Source of the DNA: Xestospongia bergquistia
Lineage: Eukaryota > Porifera > Demospongiae > Haplosclerida > Petrosiidae
NCBI GenBank assembly: GCA_963965975.1
Contig: OZ014423.1
Span: 3,436,301-3,500,300, forward strand
Length of the DNA: 64,000 nucleotides
Reading direction: 5' to 3'
The position numbers and the translations under genes are program-made. Of this stretch, positions 1 to 8,817 are shown piece by piece. The notes under the pieces are model-generated. The model was not told where the DNA came from. It made no database searches and was given only the letters and a program-made list of their open reading frames with translations. The first letter of the stretch is position 1. Each line of letters starts with the position of its first letter.

Positions 1-604
1 TTATATCAAGACACATGTAGTTACTTATCAATCATAAATGTATCATTCATACAAAGATAATGGAACAATCAATATGTCCGTAAATGCATAACGAGAAAAG
101 ATGAAAGGAGTAGGAATATGAAACTCCCAAGCAATTGTCTAAAATTACAAGTCATGTTGGCAAATTACTTATAAAATACTAATGTAGCGATTGTACATCA
201 ACATCATCTAGGTAATCTAGATTCAACTATACACTCATCTTTATGCATGTTCATGACTAAGAGACCTGTTCTGCCTTAACACAACTGCTATCATAGTTTA
301 TAACAGGAACTATTTATGACTACTTGTGATACATTATACTGATAAGTCACATAACTACTTTATTGTGGTCTAGTCTAATTATATTAAGTCCCATAAGCTT
401 AACCTAGCATTTTAATGAATGATATCCTTCCTCATGTGCACTCATAATTTGTTTTAAGTAGTAAAAACAATCACATTGAAAAGTTTCACTAACATCGATT
501 GTGACTTTGTACACGTACATACACTAGATCATATTGTACATGTAAACTATATGTTTTGATAACAACTTTACTAGAAGGCAAATAATGTATATTTTTCTAC
601 TTTA
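1..604. other. AT-rich DNA without recognisable gene
   Basis: I see no reading frame of useful length, no RNA gene and no clear repeat structure here. Stops are frequent in all six frames. The stretch lies downstream, in minus-strand sense, of the exon-like segment at 614-679. No sequence resembling the second candidate exon at 5722-5853 was found on the minus strand here. Confidence 0.6.
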
Positions 605-836
605 CTGACTTACTTGATGTCCATATTTAGTCAGAGCTTTTCTAGTTTTACTAACTAAAATACTCTCATCAGTTTCTAACTAGTACCAGATTAATATCAT
701 ATAAAATCAATGGAATAGATATACTTTAAAGGAGACAACATAAGGTAAGCAATGTTGAGTAATTACTGCTATTAACTTTGGTACTTGTTGAAGTGAAGAC
801 TCAATGATGTTGATGATGATATCTTATGTTCAACAT
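605..836 (-). repeat. Dispersed repeat, inverted partner of 5246-5440
   Basis: Read on the minus strand, about 605-795 matches 5246-5440 over nearly its whole length, with scattered substitutions and small indels. It ends in an imperfect palindrome at 807-836, which begins ATGTTGATGATGATATC and ends TTCAACAT. The same palindrome stands at 5041-5070. Past the palindrome (837-890) the similarity to 5071-5120 is in direct orientation, so the two copies are rearranged relative to each other around it. The family is not recognised. It could be an ancient transposon or a duplicated gene fragment, since the segment contains the exon-like stretch at 614-679. Confidence 0.7.
614..679 (-). other. Candidate exon, paralogue of 5369-5434
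   Basis: On the minus strand this 66-base open segment is preceded by a CTAG acceptor-like site and followed directly by GTAAGT, a strong donor consensus. It encodes 22 residues starting LETDESILVSKTR and ending TKYGHQ. Against the plus-strand copy at 5369-5434 there are five base differences: three synonymous, one Lys/Arg and one Gln/His. There is no indel or stop. This pattern suggests selection on protein, but five changes are few and the surrounding DNA is also similar. No homologue is recognised. It may be a real exon, a gene-fragment duplicate, or coincidence within a repeat. Confidence 0.3.
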
Positions 837-913
837 GACAAGAATATAAAAGAGATTATGTTTATATACACAACAATGAATCTGAAGTTCCTCTTCTGTA
901 GTGTTGTTTTAGT

Positions 914-1512
914 TAACAATAACTAAAACTAAAACATATTTTAGTAAGGCACTTTTCCTATACTAAAACTAAAACTAAAATTCAAACTTCATAGTGCTTA
1001 TAACAATAACTAAAACTAAAACTACTGGTGTCTAACTATAACTAAAACTATAACTGTAATTGTGACTGACATTAACTATAACTAAAACTAAAATTGTACA
1101 CTATTAACCAAAACTATTACAGTATACAGCAGAGGTGTGACTTCTTAAAGTAGGTGGGGCATTTGTTCACATGTACCATTAACAAAATGGCTGATAACTT
1201 ATTTACTGGTTCTTTTGAGCGTTCTGCTACTTAAAATTTAGAACGAGAAGTCTTCTTAAGAAAGAACAAGATATACATTACTTACATTTGAGTTATTTTA
1301 TTAGTATTATGATAATTAATTATGATGATTTTTTACAATAACTAAAACTAAAACTAAAAGAATTTGGTGACGAGAACTATAACTAAAACTAAAATACACA
1401 TTAGAATTGATAACAATAACTATAACTAAAATTGTTTTCAATTGCATTGCTATAACTAAAACTAAAACTTAAAGTAAAGAGAGTAGGAAAACTATAACTA
1501 AAACTAAAACTA
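914..1512. repeat. Ten clusters of ACTAAA hexamers
   Basis: Short tandem runs of ACTAAA (TTTAGT on the other strand), two to four units each, occur near 914-935, 961-980, 1001-1022, 1034-1052, 1074-1094, 1336-1360, 1376-1395, 1411-1431, 1451-1470 and 1491-1512. Most are introduced by TAACAATAACT or CTATAACT, so the real unit is a composite of that leader plus the hexamers. The clusters are separated by 15-50 bases of unrelated sequence, except for a gap from about 1095 to 1335. They sit inside a region that is otherwise similar to 5071-5260, so they look like an insertion or local expansion in this copy. No telomere repeat of standard type is present. Confidence 0.85.
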
Positions 1513-1597
1513 ATTTACCATACTAAAACAACACTACTCTTCTGATGTTAGCATATATATATAGTACACTTCTTAAAGAGGTTTACTATTATATGTA

Positions 1598-1680
1598 TAT
1601 TAATTTATGAAACCTAATTATAATTATTTTTCACTAAATAAACAACTATATTTATTACATGCAAGTAATAGTAAGTTTAA
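1598..1680 (+). repeat. Dispersed repeat, direct partner of 5170-5260
   Basis: The segment starting GTATATTAATT and continuing through a run ending ACTAAATAAACAACTATA matches 5170-5260 in the same orientation at moderate identity. Together with 837-890, which matches 5071-5120, it brackets the ACTAAA clusters. The approximately 650 bases between are therefore extra relative to the other copy. Confidence 0.55.
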
Positions 1681-1927
1681 AGTGCATCTACAACTCTACT
1701 TATTCTCATATAATGTCTTATATATCACAAATGTCTTTTATGAACACATAATCTAGTGAAGTAGCTCCTCTCTTTAAAACAGGAATAGAGCTAAAGATAC
1801 GACTATATAGTGATGTTTGCTCTTTGCTAAATTATCATAAACACTATTTAAGAGGAAGGTCTAGTTTGACAGCCTAGAATGTTTCACATACCATAACCTC
1901 AGGATGTATAAAGAAATCAGACACAAC

Positions 1928-2030
1928 TACAACCAGATATATCATATATTGAGACTTGAGAGGTGTTCATTAATGAACTAACAACATTAAGATAATGTAC
2001 ATAGTTAAATATAGTAGTGAATGGGACTAA
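1928..2030 (+). repeat. Dispersed direct repeat, copy 1
   Basis: About 100 bases containing ATATCATATATTGAGA, GAGGTGTTCATTAATG and ATAGTAGTGAATGGGAC are repeated at 6478-6562 in the same orientation. This copy carries about ten extra bases near its start. No terminal inverted repeats or coding content are seen, so the family is unknown. Confidence 0.8.
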
Positions 2031-4420
2031 TAGTAATTCTTTAAGGTTTTGTATGTTAAACTGATAAGTTGCTTGACTCACTTCAAATTGCAACAGAAAA
2101 TAGCTCACTTGGTATTATATGTCAAACCAAAATTGCTTCTGACACAACATGATAATAGCTCTTTATAAAACCAAACATCCAAGCAAATAAAAACAAAATT
2201 CATGAAAAATTCTTGATCAAGTCATTAACATGAGCAAGTAAAATGATCACATGATAATTACAATTATAACTTATAAGTCATGTAGGTGTGGACACAAAGT
2301 TCTTATCAGACTGAGGCAAGGAAATTTGGCCACAGCTTAAAAACAAAACATTTTTGAAAAAATTGTCATGCAAAAATATATAAAATTGTGTATTGCATGC
2401 ACATTGCCTTTTGGGAGCGATAAATTCTACCATAATGCCTGTACTTTGGGAAGAGAGAGAGACACACAGTGCAAGTACTGTAACACTAGCCTACATAGTG
2501 AGATGAAAGGGTAATTGATCTACAGTAGTCACAATAATTGCATGTACTGAAACATGTACGTGTATAAACTACAGGACCATATATATATATTTATATACAT
2601 ATATGATACATATAGATGTACATGTACATGTAGCTTTTGAGTTTCACTAGTTGTGTGTGGAATTCAAAATATGCTGACAAAAACTGTGTCATGCAGTAAC
2701 ATGATACGAGTGTGATCTTATAGCTTTAACACAACATTTAGGAGTCAAATAAAACTTCATTCACTTATAATCTTGTTGTAGTTGTCAAAATATTATAATT
2801 ATTATATTATTTTAATTCTTTATATAATCTCTAATATAGGTTTCATTTTATCACTGACAATAATGTCTCTAGTACTACTGATATCCATTAAGTGAATGAG
2901 TTAAGATACAGTAAATGGACAATGGAAACGTTTAAAGAGGACTATGGATATAAAAAGATGCCTACATAACCTTGAGAGAGAAACTGTATGACAGAAATGC
3001 ATAATAGAATTTCACAAAGCCAAGCAAATAGGACTAAGTGATCATTGTGTGACATGAATAGGGAGTCAGACTCAGAGTGTACAGGTACCACAGTATTGTC
3101 TAATGACCAGGAGTTGGACATAACTTCAAATAGTTTCAATAGTGCTGATGATGAATAGTGCTAATAACTTCATTCAAAGAAAATGATATGGAACAACACA
3201 AGAATCAAACTACTTAATACTTTCAAACGAGAAAGATCTCGATATTATGGACAATAATAATTACTGTTGTGAAAGTATCATTTAAAGTGATGTTTGGCAC
3301 CCAAATGATGATGATCAGAATGATGAAGCTTAAGAAGCACTTTTAGGAGAATATCAACATCTATTTTCAGTTACTTCAACATCTTTATACTCATGCATTT
3401 TCTGTTACACTGCTCTCAACTTTTCACAATCATAGTTTAATCTATGTATATATGTCTTCTGACAGTTTTAAGCTTATTAGTCAAGTTTTGCTTTAATTCA
3501 CTTAATTCTCTTCCTTAAACACAATATACTATCATAAAAAAGTTTATTAACTATGATGATGAGATTCTGGTCCATCAATATATGCTGTACCTTTCTAATT
3601 GGCTATTGCTGTTAGACTCTGACTATTTACAAAGTGAATGCCAGGTCTGGTATTTAGAAAGCTTCATTTATTGAAGTGTGTCTTCATAAAAAGTTATAGC
3701 ATCTTTATTCAGGTTTTAAGAGGTTATGAATACATGCCATAGATCATTGAATTGTAGTCCTATTAAATGATTCCTGTCAACTATTACACTATATTTATTA
3801 ATTGAATATTGTATTGAGCTATTGCAATATTGCTTTGAATGAGACCATGATTTGTATAGTATCTGTGAAGTAACATGATGAACTAATCTAAAAGTATCTA
3901 TATAATATCTCATTTATAATAAATTACGACAGACCACTCAAATATAAATTATTAAGTATAAAAATTTGGCCAATTTAACTCAGGACAATGAACTCACATT
4001 AGTGAGGTAACTACTTAATTAAGTTTTAATTTTTTGAAGCATATCATGAACTTAATTTTATTAGAAAAATACCTAAAACTACGTGTTACTTGCTTGATTG
4101 CTGTGCTCAATGTCGAAGTCACAATCTTGTTCATTTCTGGAACCACTTCTCACATGTTTGAAAGATTGGAGGACAAAGTAATCATCACATGTATGTACGT
4201 ATGATAACTACAACACATATGCAGAATATGAAATTTATATTCCTGGAAGGGGTCAACAATTACTCGAAGCATATATAACTGATATGTTCTGTGATGGATT
4301 CACCTACAAAGGCAGCTATTTTTAATTGCAGCTAGTACAATGGCCATTAACGTTACTCAACTTGCAAACAACGGGGTAGTAAGTATGGTAAGGACCTAAT
4401 TGATAGTATACTCAAAGTGA
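2031..4420. other. AT-rich DNA, microsatellites, no gene recognised
   Basis: This 2.4-kb stretch has only short open frames, up to about 65 codons, with no family resemblance. Their lengths fit chance in AT-rich DNA. Simple sequence includes a GAGAGAGA run near 2453, a TA-rich run at 2579-2610 and a TGTACATG run near 2618-2633. I see no tRNA, rRNA or clear transposon ends. Confidence 0.55.
2579..2633. repeat. TA and ACATGT simple repeats
   Basis: A (TA)n tract runs directly into alternating purine-pyrimidine ATAC/ATAG and GTACATGTACATG words. Such tracts are common in animal intergenic DNA and tend to vary in length. Confidence 0.8.
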
Positions 4421-4572
4421 ACACATTTCTGGGAACTGTTACTGGTTACTGCTGGAAGAGATAAAGGTTGTGTATATGCATATCAAGAAGGCATAAGAAT
4501 GAGAGAACATCAGGATCACTACAGGGAGGCTCAAAAAGCTCTGGATGCTAGGCTCTTCCTTGTTAACCTCAT
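4421..4572 (+). other. Exon-like open stretch, unassigned
   Basis: An open stretch of 51 codons runs from after a TGA at 4418 to a TAA at 4574. A GTAAGT donor consensus starts at 4573, and base composition is less AT-rich than the surroundings. The translation includes FWELLLVTAGRDKG and REHQDHYREAQKALDARLF, which read like ordinary soluble protein. No convincing acceptor fits the frame upstream and no family is recognised. A stretch this long is not rare by chance, so this is only a candidate exon or exon remnant. Confidence 0.2.
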
Positions 4573-4576
4573 GTAA

Positions 4577-5040
4577 GTATTAGACTATATGTTTAGGCTA
4601 TTTGTGGTGTTGATGGTATTATCCCTTACATATGATCGCAAGTTTTGCATGTGTGTGGTATTTTGCCATTATTCAGTTCTCAAGAAAAATAATTATGAGA
4701 ATAAATTGTTCTCTACAAACAATAACATGTCATTGCATGCGCAAGATATTTAAAGGAGACTACAGTCTATAAAGTTGTTATAAGTGGAGAATCTATTTGT
4801 CAAGCTACAGAACAACATAGCATTGTATAACATCTATCCTCAATGATTGTGTTTCTGGCAGATAATTTGGCTCATTTTTGAATGCTGTTCCATGAGATGT
4901 GCAAGTGTGGGTTCGTGAGAAGAAACTAAATAAGACAACTCTCATAGCAGTCTTCAGACAAAGGATCAAATATTTAAACACAATGGATTTAGTTCTTGGT
5001 TTTTTACAATAGATTATAACAGACTGTAAAAGATTCATTC
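4577..5040. other. AT-rich DNA without recognisable gene
   Basis: A 77-codon minus-strand frame at 4805-5038 has no recognisable motif, signal or neighbour support and is most likely chance. Nothing else structured is visible before the palindrome at 5041. Confidence 0.5.
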
Positions 5041-5070
5041 ATGTTGATGATGATATCATATGTTCAACAT
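5041..5070. repeat. Imperfect 30-base palindrome
   Basis: The segment begins ATGTTGA and ends TCAACAT, with GATATC near the centre, so its two halves are largely self-complementary. A nearly identical copy is at 807-836. It is the point at which the two larger repeat copies change relative orientation. Confidence 0.75.
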
Positions 5071-5440
5071 GGCATAAATATAAAAGAAATAGAAGTTATT
5101 ACATTGTATATACAACAGAGATATCTCCATACAACTAGTATATTTCCTAGTTATTCATTACATGTAGTTGTGTATATTAATTATGGAAACTACATGCACT
5201 TAAAACATATAATTTTCATTAAATGAACAATATAAGTTACTACATTACTTACAACAAGTACTAAAGTTAATAAAAGTATTAACTCAACATTGCTCACTTA
5301 ATACTTTCATTGTCTCCTTCAAAGTATGTCTATTCCATTGATATTATATGATATTAATCTGTTACTAGTTAGAAACTGATGAGAGTATTTTAGTTAGCAG
5401 AACTAGAAAAGCTCTAACAAAATATGGACATCACGTAAGT
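5071..5440 (+). repeat. Dispersed repeat, partner of 605-890 and 1598-1680
   Basis: The left part (5071-5120 and 5170-5260) matches 837-890 and 1598-1680 directly. The right part (5246-5440) matches 605-795 on the opposite strand. This is the more compact copy, as it lacks the ACTAAA clusters. It contains the candidate exon at 5369-5434. Confidence 0.7.
5369..5434 (+). other. Candidate exon, paralogue of 614-679
   Basis: This open 66-base segment follows a TTACTAG acceptor-like site and is followed by GTAAGT at 5435-5440. It encodes 22 residues starting LETDESILVSRTR and ending TKYGHH, in phase 0 at both ends. Its inverted partner preserves frame, acceptor and donor. A phase-0 acceptor-like site with an open segment follows about 290 bases downstream at 5722, so a two-exon gene end on the plus strand is conceivable. 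No homologous family is recognised. Confidence 0.3.
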
Positions 5441-5721
5441 TTATAAACTATATTAAAGTAATCTTAAATTGTTCTCTAGAGATAGGTTGATCAGTTATAT
5501 GAATAGTTTACTGTATATGGACATAGAACAATTTTCTCTTCACTCCTTTTGAATAACAGACAGTTTTTACTACATAGCTTTTACTGTGTTCATTGCTTTC
5601 AACCATTTTAAGTACTCAACAGTAAATAATACTAAGTTAATAATCTGAAGAGATCATATGTTTTCATATAATATCATTATAGGAATGTATATGTGTAAAA
5701 TATCTATGATCTATTCTATAG

Positions 5722-5853
5722 ATTGTAATTGATAATACACTAGTACAAAAGAAAGAGAAAGTGACTGTTGTTGAAAGAGATAAACTTAATGAAGAAGTAG
5801 TTTGTCTCTCTGTAGAGGAGAAAGAGAAAGGCATGATCAGTAAAAGAAATTAA
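5722..5853 (+). other. Candidate terminal exon, charged C-terminus
   Basis: After a TTCTATAG acceptor-like site, 43 codons are open to a TAA at 5851-5853. The translation starts IVIDNTLVQKKEKVTVVERD and ends EEKEKGMISKRN, and is rich in Lys and Glu as in a coiled-coil or disordered tail. It would join the exon at 5369-5434 in phase 0. Support is limited to splice-like signals and composition. RNA evidence would be needed to accept it. Confidence 0.22.
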
Positions 5854-6477
5854 TATTTTATCTGTGTTTTGAACGTTAAAGTAAAAATTACATAACAAAG
5901 TTAATATATATTGTTGTCAGTTATAATTACTACTTTTATTAATATCTTATAAATTATTATACATTTTAGTTTTATACTTACACACGTACATGTACATCGT
6001 ATTATTAGAATTAGCCACAAAGGGTTAAAAATTGAACATGCCTCATGGCGGGTAGAAAGACAAGGCTTCCGAAGATAGTGTGATTTAACTACTGATAATA
6101 GTGTTGATGTTGGTGACACTACACTGCATATATGAGGCTGTGCCTTTGTTATATGCAGTGTCAGAAGAATCTAGCAAAGAGGTACACCTTCATACACTTG
6201 ATTTCAACCACTTAGGCGAGTCAGACATTGTCGTTCCACTGGTTAATACAATATATCTTGGCTGAGAAAGCTTTAATGCTTGTTGTCACAGGATAAGACG
6301 TTTGTGGCTCTATAATTTATTAATAAAATTATGTCCTTAAAGACATGTCCTTTGTCCTTATTTGAAAGTCTAACGTGACCTTTGCACTTTATTGAACAAT
6401 CTCAAACACTTTGGTAAAGATCTAATTTAATAGACTAGCAGTTCTTATTTACAATATCGGAGTGTATATATCATACA
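5854..6477. other. AT-rich DNA with one hairpin, no gene recognised
   Basis: A 72-codon minus-strand frame (5901-6119) has no family features. The only structure seen is the perfect hairpin at 6121-6161. Confidence 0.5.
6121..6161. repeat. Perfect 12-bp inverted repeat with 17-base loop
   Basis: ACACTGCATATA at 6121-6132 is exactly complementary to TATATGCAGTGT at 6150-6161. It could be the end of a decayed foldback element or a transcript hairpin. No terminator-like T run follows. Confidence 0.8.
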
Positions 6478-6562
6478 AGCATATCATATATTGAGAGGTG
6501 TTCATTAATGGACTAATAACATTGAGATAATGTACATAGTCAAATATAGTAGTGAATGGGAC
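6478..6562 (+). repeat. Dispersed direct repeat, copy 2
   Basis: This matches 1928-2030, sharing GAGGTGTTCATTAATG, ATAATGTACATAGT and ATAGTAGTGAATGGGAC. It lacks about ten bases present in copy 1. Similarity ends abruptly after GGGAC in both copies, which suggests a defined element boundary or duplication breakpoint. Confidence 0.8.
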
Positions 6563-6890
6563 ACAATATAACAAGTTAATTGTTAAAAATATAATTATCT
6601 GTTACAATGTGTTATGCCATAATAATTATAAACTGTTTACAATCATTGTGTTCATTCATACTAACATGAAGATTATCAAGACAGTGTTTGTTTTTTGTAC
6701 ATTCATTTATGTCTTTTCTACTATCAGATTTAGTGATATATTTGAAGGTTTCATATTTTATACTTGTTCCTGATTTTCTTCTGTTACTTGATATTTTACT
6801 ACAAACTTCAATGGAGACATTGAATTTGGTTCTACATAACATTATTATTATTTTCGTAAAGTTGATTAGTATAAGCTGTATAATTATTTA
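6563..6890. other. AT-rich DNA, overlapping chance frames
   Basis: Three overlapping short frames of 73-83 codons lie on both strands here. Their products are dominated by hydrophobic and AT-encoded residues, and none resembles a known family. The overlap on both strands argues for chance. Confidence 0.5.
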
Positions 6891-7015
6891 TATTGTAGTG
6901 GGTATTTGTATGGTACAGGAAGTGCATACTCCAATATGAAATTAAAACGTTTAATAGTATTAATTTCTCATTGAACTGTGCACTTCCTGTCCTGTACAAA
7001 TAACCACTAGCAATA
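6891..7015. mobile_element. Foldback (MITE-like) element
   Basis: The left arm (about 6891-6945) and right arm (about 6961-7015) are inverted copies sharing TATTTGTA, ACAGGAAGTGCA, CAAT and GAAATTAA blocks. Only about 15 bases lie between the arms. The whole is about 125 bp and AT-rich, with no coding capacity. This form is typical of a non-autonomous DNA element that depends on a transposase elsewhere. Target-site duplications are not clear and the superfamily cannot be named. Confidence 0.65.
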
Positions 7016-7061
7016 CATTGTATATTACAGAATTCTTAGCCTCCATTTGCATATAATCTAG

Positions 7062-7518
7062 TTATATAGACATACTGTAGATGTTAATAAAGACTGTTAT
7101 ATGTACTATTAAAATTAGAGGCACTTATCCTCAAAGTTATTGTTTGACATGATACTATGCTCGTTCCTCCTTTGAAAGACTATATCAACTAAAGTAAGTA
7201 GTAAAATACTTTGTAGAAGAGTGAAATGTTTAATTATAATTATAACATAGATTGTTGTATTGACATGTACTCAAGAATCCAAATATGATTATGAGCTGAA
7301 CAGTATTTCCTTCCTTCTTAGTTAGAAATTTTTGTTTATGTAAATTTTGTTCAGTTATGTCTATGTAGGATGTTTGATAATATATTATAACATTGTTACA
7401 ACAATTTCCCTATTAACTGTATGTGGTTATAGATTTCAAGTACAAGCATTCTCTGAAAATTTTTAATTTTTTTTAAAGGAATCTATGAAATTTAAGATGC
7501 CGCAATGTTTAAATATTA
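7062..7518 (+). repeat. Flank duplication, left copy
   Basis: About 457 bases starting at TTATATAGACATACTG and ending AAATATTA are repeated in the same orientation at 8350-8807. Offset is 1288-1289 throughout and identity is high (I judge about 90%). The content is AT-rich with no reading frame. The left copy is followed by a short AATAATATACAGCA duplication and then the retroelement fragment. The right copy runs straight into the satellite. Confidence 0.95.
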
Positions 7519-7532
7519 AAATGAGGAATTGC

Positions 7533-7564
7533 AATAATATACAGCACTATAATAATATACAGCA
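7533..7564 (+). repeat. Short tandem duplication next to retroelement
   Basis: AATAATATACAGCA occurs at 7533-7546 and again at 7551-7564, an 18-base period. It lies just before the retroelement reading frame and may mark its insertion junction. Confidence 0.7.
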
Positions 7565-7581
7565 GTAGCGTCTAGTATACC

Positions 7582-8040
7582 CTAGTTCTTCCTTATGTCA
7601 GAGGCCTCAGTGAGGACATTGGGAAAGCCTGTCGCCACCTCAACATCATAACAACTTTTACCTCAAAAAATACACTTAGAAGGTCCTTATCATGGGTCAA
7701 GACCCCCATTCCACAGGAAGAAAAGATTGGAGTCATCTATAAGATCCCCTGTGAATGTGGAGCTGTCTACATCGGGGAAACAGGCCAAACATTGAAGACT
7801 AGGATAGCTGAACATAAAAGAGCTGTCATTAACAGAGATACCGACAACGCTCTTGCATGACACTACATTGATACAGGACACAGGATTTTATGGGTTGAAT
7901 GCAGAATATTAGAACAAGAAATCAACTGGTGGAAGAGGAGAACTAAAGAAGTTATCTACATAAAAACCACCAGCAACACCATCAACTCTGATCCAGGCTT
8001 AATCATTAATCCTACCTGGACTTCTCTATTCTGCAGTTAA
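7582..8040 (+). pseudogene. GIY-YIG endonuclease domain of Penelope-like polyprotein, broken
   Basis: One frame runs from about 7582 to a TAA at 8038-8040, interrupted by a single TGA at 7858-7860. The upstream part reads LPYVRGLSEDIGKACRHLNI, the usual linker after the reverse transcriptase. It is followed by a stretch ending PIPQEEKIGVIYKIPCECGA, then VYIGETGQTLKTRIAEHKRA. The GVIY and VYIG pair, the Cys-x-Cys and the Arg/His of the nuclease core are visible. After the stop, HYIDTGHRILW and KEVIYIKTTSNTINSDPGL match the conserved domain end. In live elements this domain nicks the target DNA. The internal stop and missing reverse transcriptase make this copy non-functional. A 63-codon antisense frame over 7690-7881 is a shadow. 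Confidence 0.85.
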
Positions 8041-8255
8041 CGATCTTCGTAATAAAAACTTATAGCCACTCCTCCTATAATTAATTAACCACTTCGCGTT
8101 CTTTTCGTCTTTCGTGGTACAACTCTGTATTCGTGATCTCTAACATGGTACAACTTAGCGCCCTTTTCTATCTTCCTAAGACAACTTGTGGCCTACATAA
8201 TAACTGTAAACATCATGCATTTGCTACATAAGTGACTGTTTTCTTGCCATTGTTT
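8041..8255 (+). other. 3' untranslated region of the retroelement
   Basis: About 215 bases between the stop codon and the hammerhead motif. They are richer in C and T than the flanks (for example TTCGCGTTCTTTTCGTCTTTC) and have no reading frame. They belong to the element rather than the host flank, because the two flank copies resume only at 8350. Confidence 0.5.
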
Positions 8256-8297
8256 CTTAACAGCTGATGAAGGCCTTGGCCGAAACGTTCTGTTAAC
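8256..8297 (+). ncRNA. Minimal type I hammerhead ribozyme motif
   Basis: The core boxes CTGATGA (8264-8270) and GAAA (8282-8285) are intact. Stem II is formed by GGCC at 8272-8275 and GGCC at 8278-8281, probably closing a CTTG loop. Stem III is the minimal ACGT palindrome at 8285-8288, and the cleavage-site triplet is GTT (8287-8289). Stem I pairs TTAACAG (8257-8263) with CTGTTAA (8290-8296), seven perfect pairs. One unpaired A (8271) precedes stem II. Such motifs self-cleave, often as dimers because stem III is so short, and are typical of Penelope-like elements. Activity of this copy is untested. Confidence 0.7.
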
Positions 8298-8349
8298 TTT
8301 TTCAGAATTCTATCACGTTCATAAAACTCAATTAATTTCTATATTTAAA

Positions 8350-8807
8350 TTATACAGACATACTGTAGATGTTAATAAAGACTGTTATATGTACTATTAA
8401 AATTAGAAATGCTTATCCTCAAAGTTATTGCTTGACATTATACTATGCTTGTTCCTCCTTTGAAAGACTATATCAACTAAAATAAGTAGAAAAATACTTT
8501 GTAGAAGAGTGAACTTTTTAATTATAATTATAACATAGATTGTTGTATTGACATGTACTTGAGAATCCAAATATGATTATGAACTGAGCAGTATTTTCTT
8601 CCTTCTTAGATAGAATTGTTTGTCTATGAAAATTGTGTTAGTTATGTTGATGTAGGATGTTTGATAATATAACATTATTACCTTGCATACAATAATTTCC
8701 CTACTAGCTGTATGTGGTTATAGACTTCAAGTACAAGCATTCTCTGAGAATTTTAATTTTTTTAAAGGAATGTATGAAATTTAAGATGCAGCAATGTCTA
8801 AATATTA
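8350..8807 (+). repeat. Flank duplication, right copy, abutting satellite
   Basis: Same sequence as 7062-7518 with scattered differences. The last shared bases are AAATATTA (8800-8807). The next base begins satellite sequence in phase with all later monomers. The left copy continues differently after the same word, so this is a clean breakpoint. Confidence 0.95.
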
Positions 8808-8817
8808 CTTTAGAAGG

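Larger units (their letters stand above)
7565..8345 (+). mobile_element. Penelope-like retroelement, 5'-truncated copy
   Basis: This is the 3' part of a retroelement: the end of the single polyprotein frame (7582-8040), an untranslated region of about 215 bases and a hammerhead-ribozyme motif (8256-8297). Penelope-like elements are known to pair a reverse transcriptase with a C-terminal GIY-YIG nuclease and to carry minimal hammerhead motifs. Finding both in order on one strand supports this assignment. The reverse transcriptase domain is absent, so the copy was truncated at its 5' end. Exact ends are uncertain. It lies between two copies of a 457-bp duplication, so it either inserted at their junction or was present when the duplication formed. 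Confidence 0.75.

Noticed and set aside
914-1512. Telomere repeat remnant
   Set aside because: The hexamer is ACTAAA/TTTAGT, not TTAGGG or another common animal telomere repeat, and it is interrupted by unrelated spacers.
1917-2108. 63-codon minus-strand frame over a dispersed repeat
   Set aside because: The repeat copy at 6478-6562 lacks about ten bases within the frame, so the frame is not conserved between copies.
4421-4572. Possible first exon of a sugar-nucleotide enzyme (an FW..TA..D..AY pattern recalled fucose-1-phosphate guanylyltransferase)
   Set aside because: Only a few residues agree, the downstream glycine-rich signature is not found, and no acceptor fits. Reported only as an unassigned exon-like stretch.
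4805-5038. 77-codon minus-strand frame
   Set aside because: No motif, no conserved partner and no splice or promoter support. The length is within chance for this composition.
5901-6119. 72-codon minus-strand frame with Cys-rich segment
   Set aside because: The cysteines show no metal-binding spacing and the second half is low-complexity AT-encoded sequence.
6552-6939. Overlapping short frames on both strands, some membrane-like
   Set aside because: Hydrophobic composition follows from T-rich codons. Frames overlap on opposite strands and have no family resemblance or splice support.
7690-7881. 63-codon minus-strand frame
   Set aside because: It is the antisense of the GIY-YIG domain, whose plus-strand translation shows the conserved motifs.
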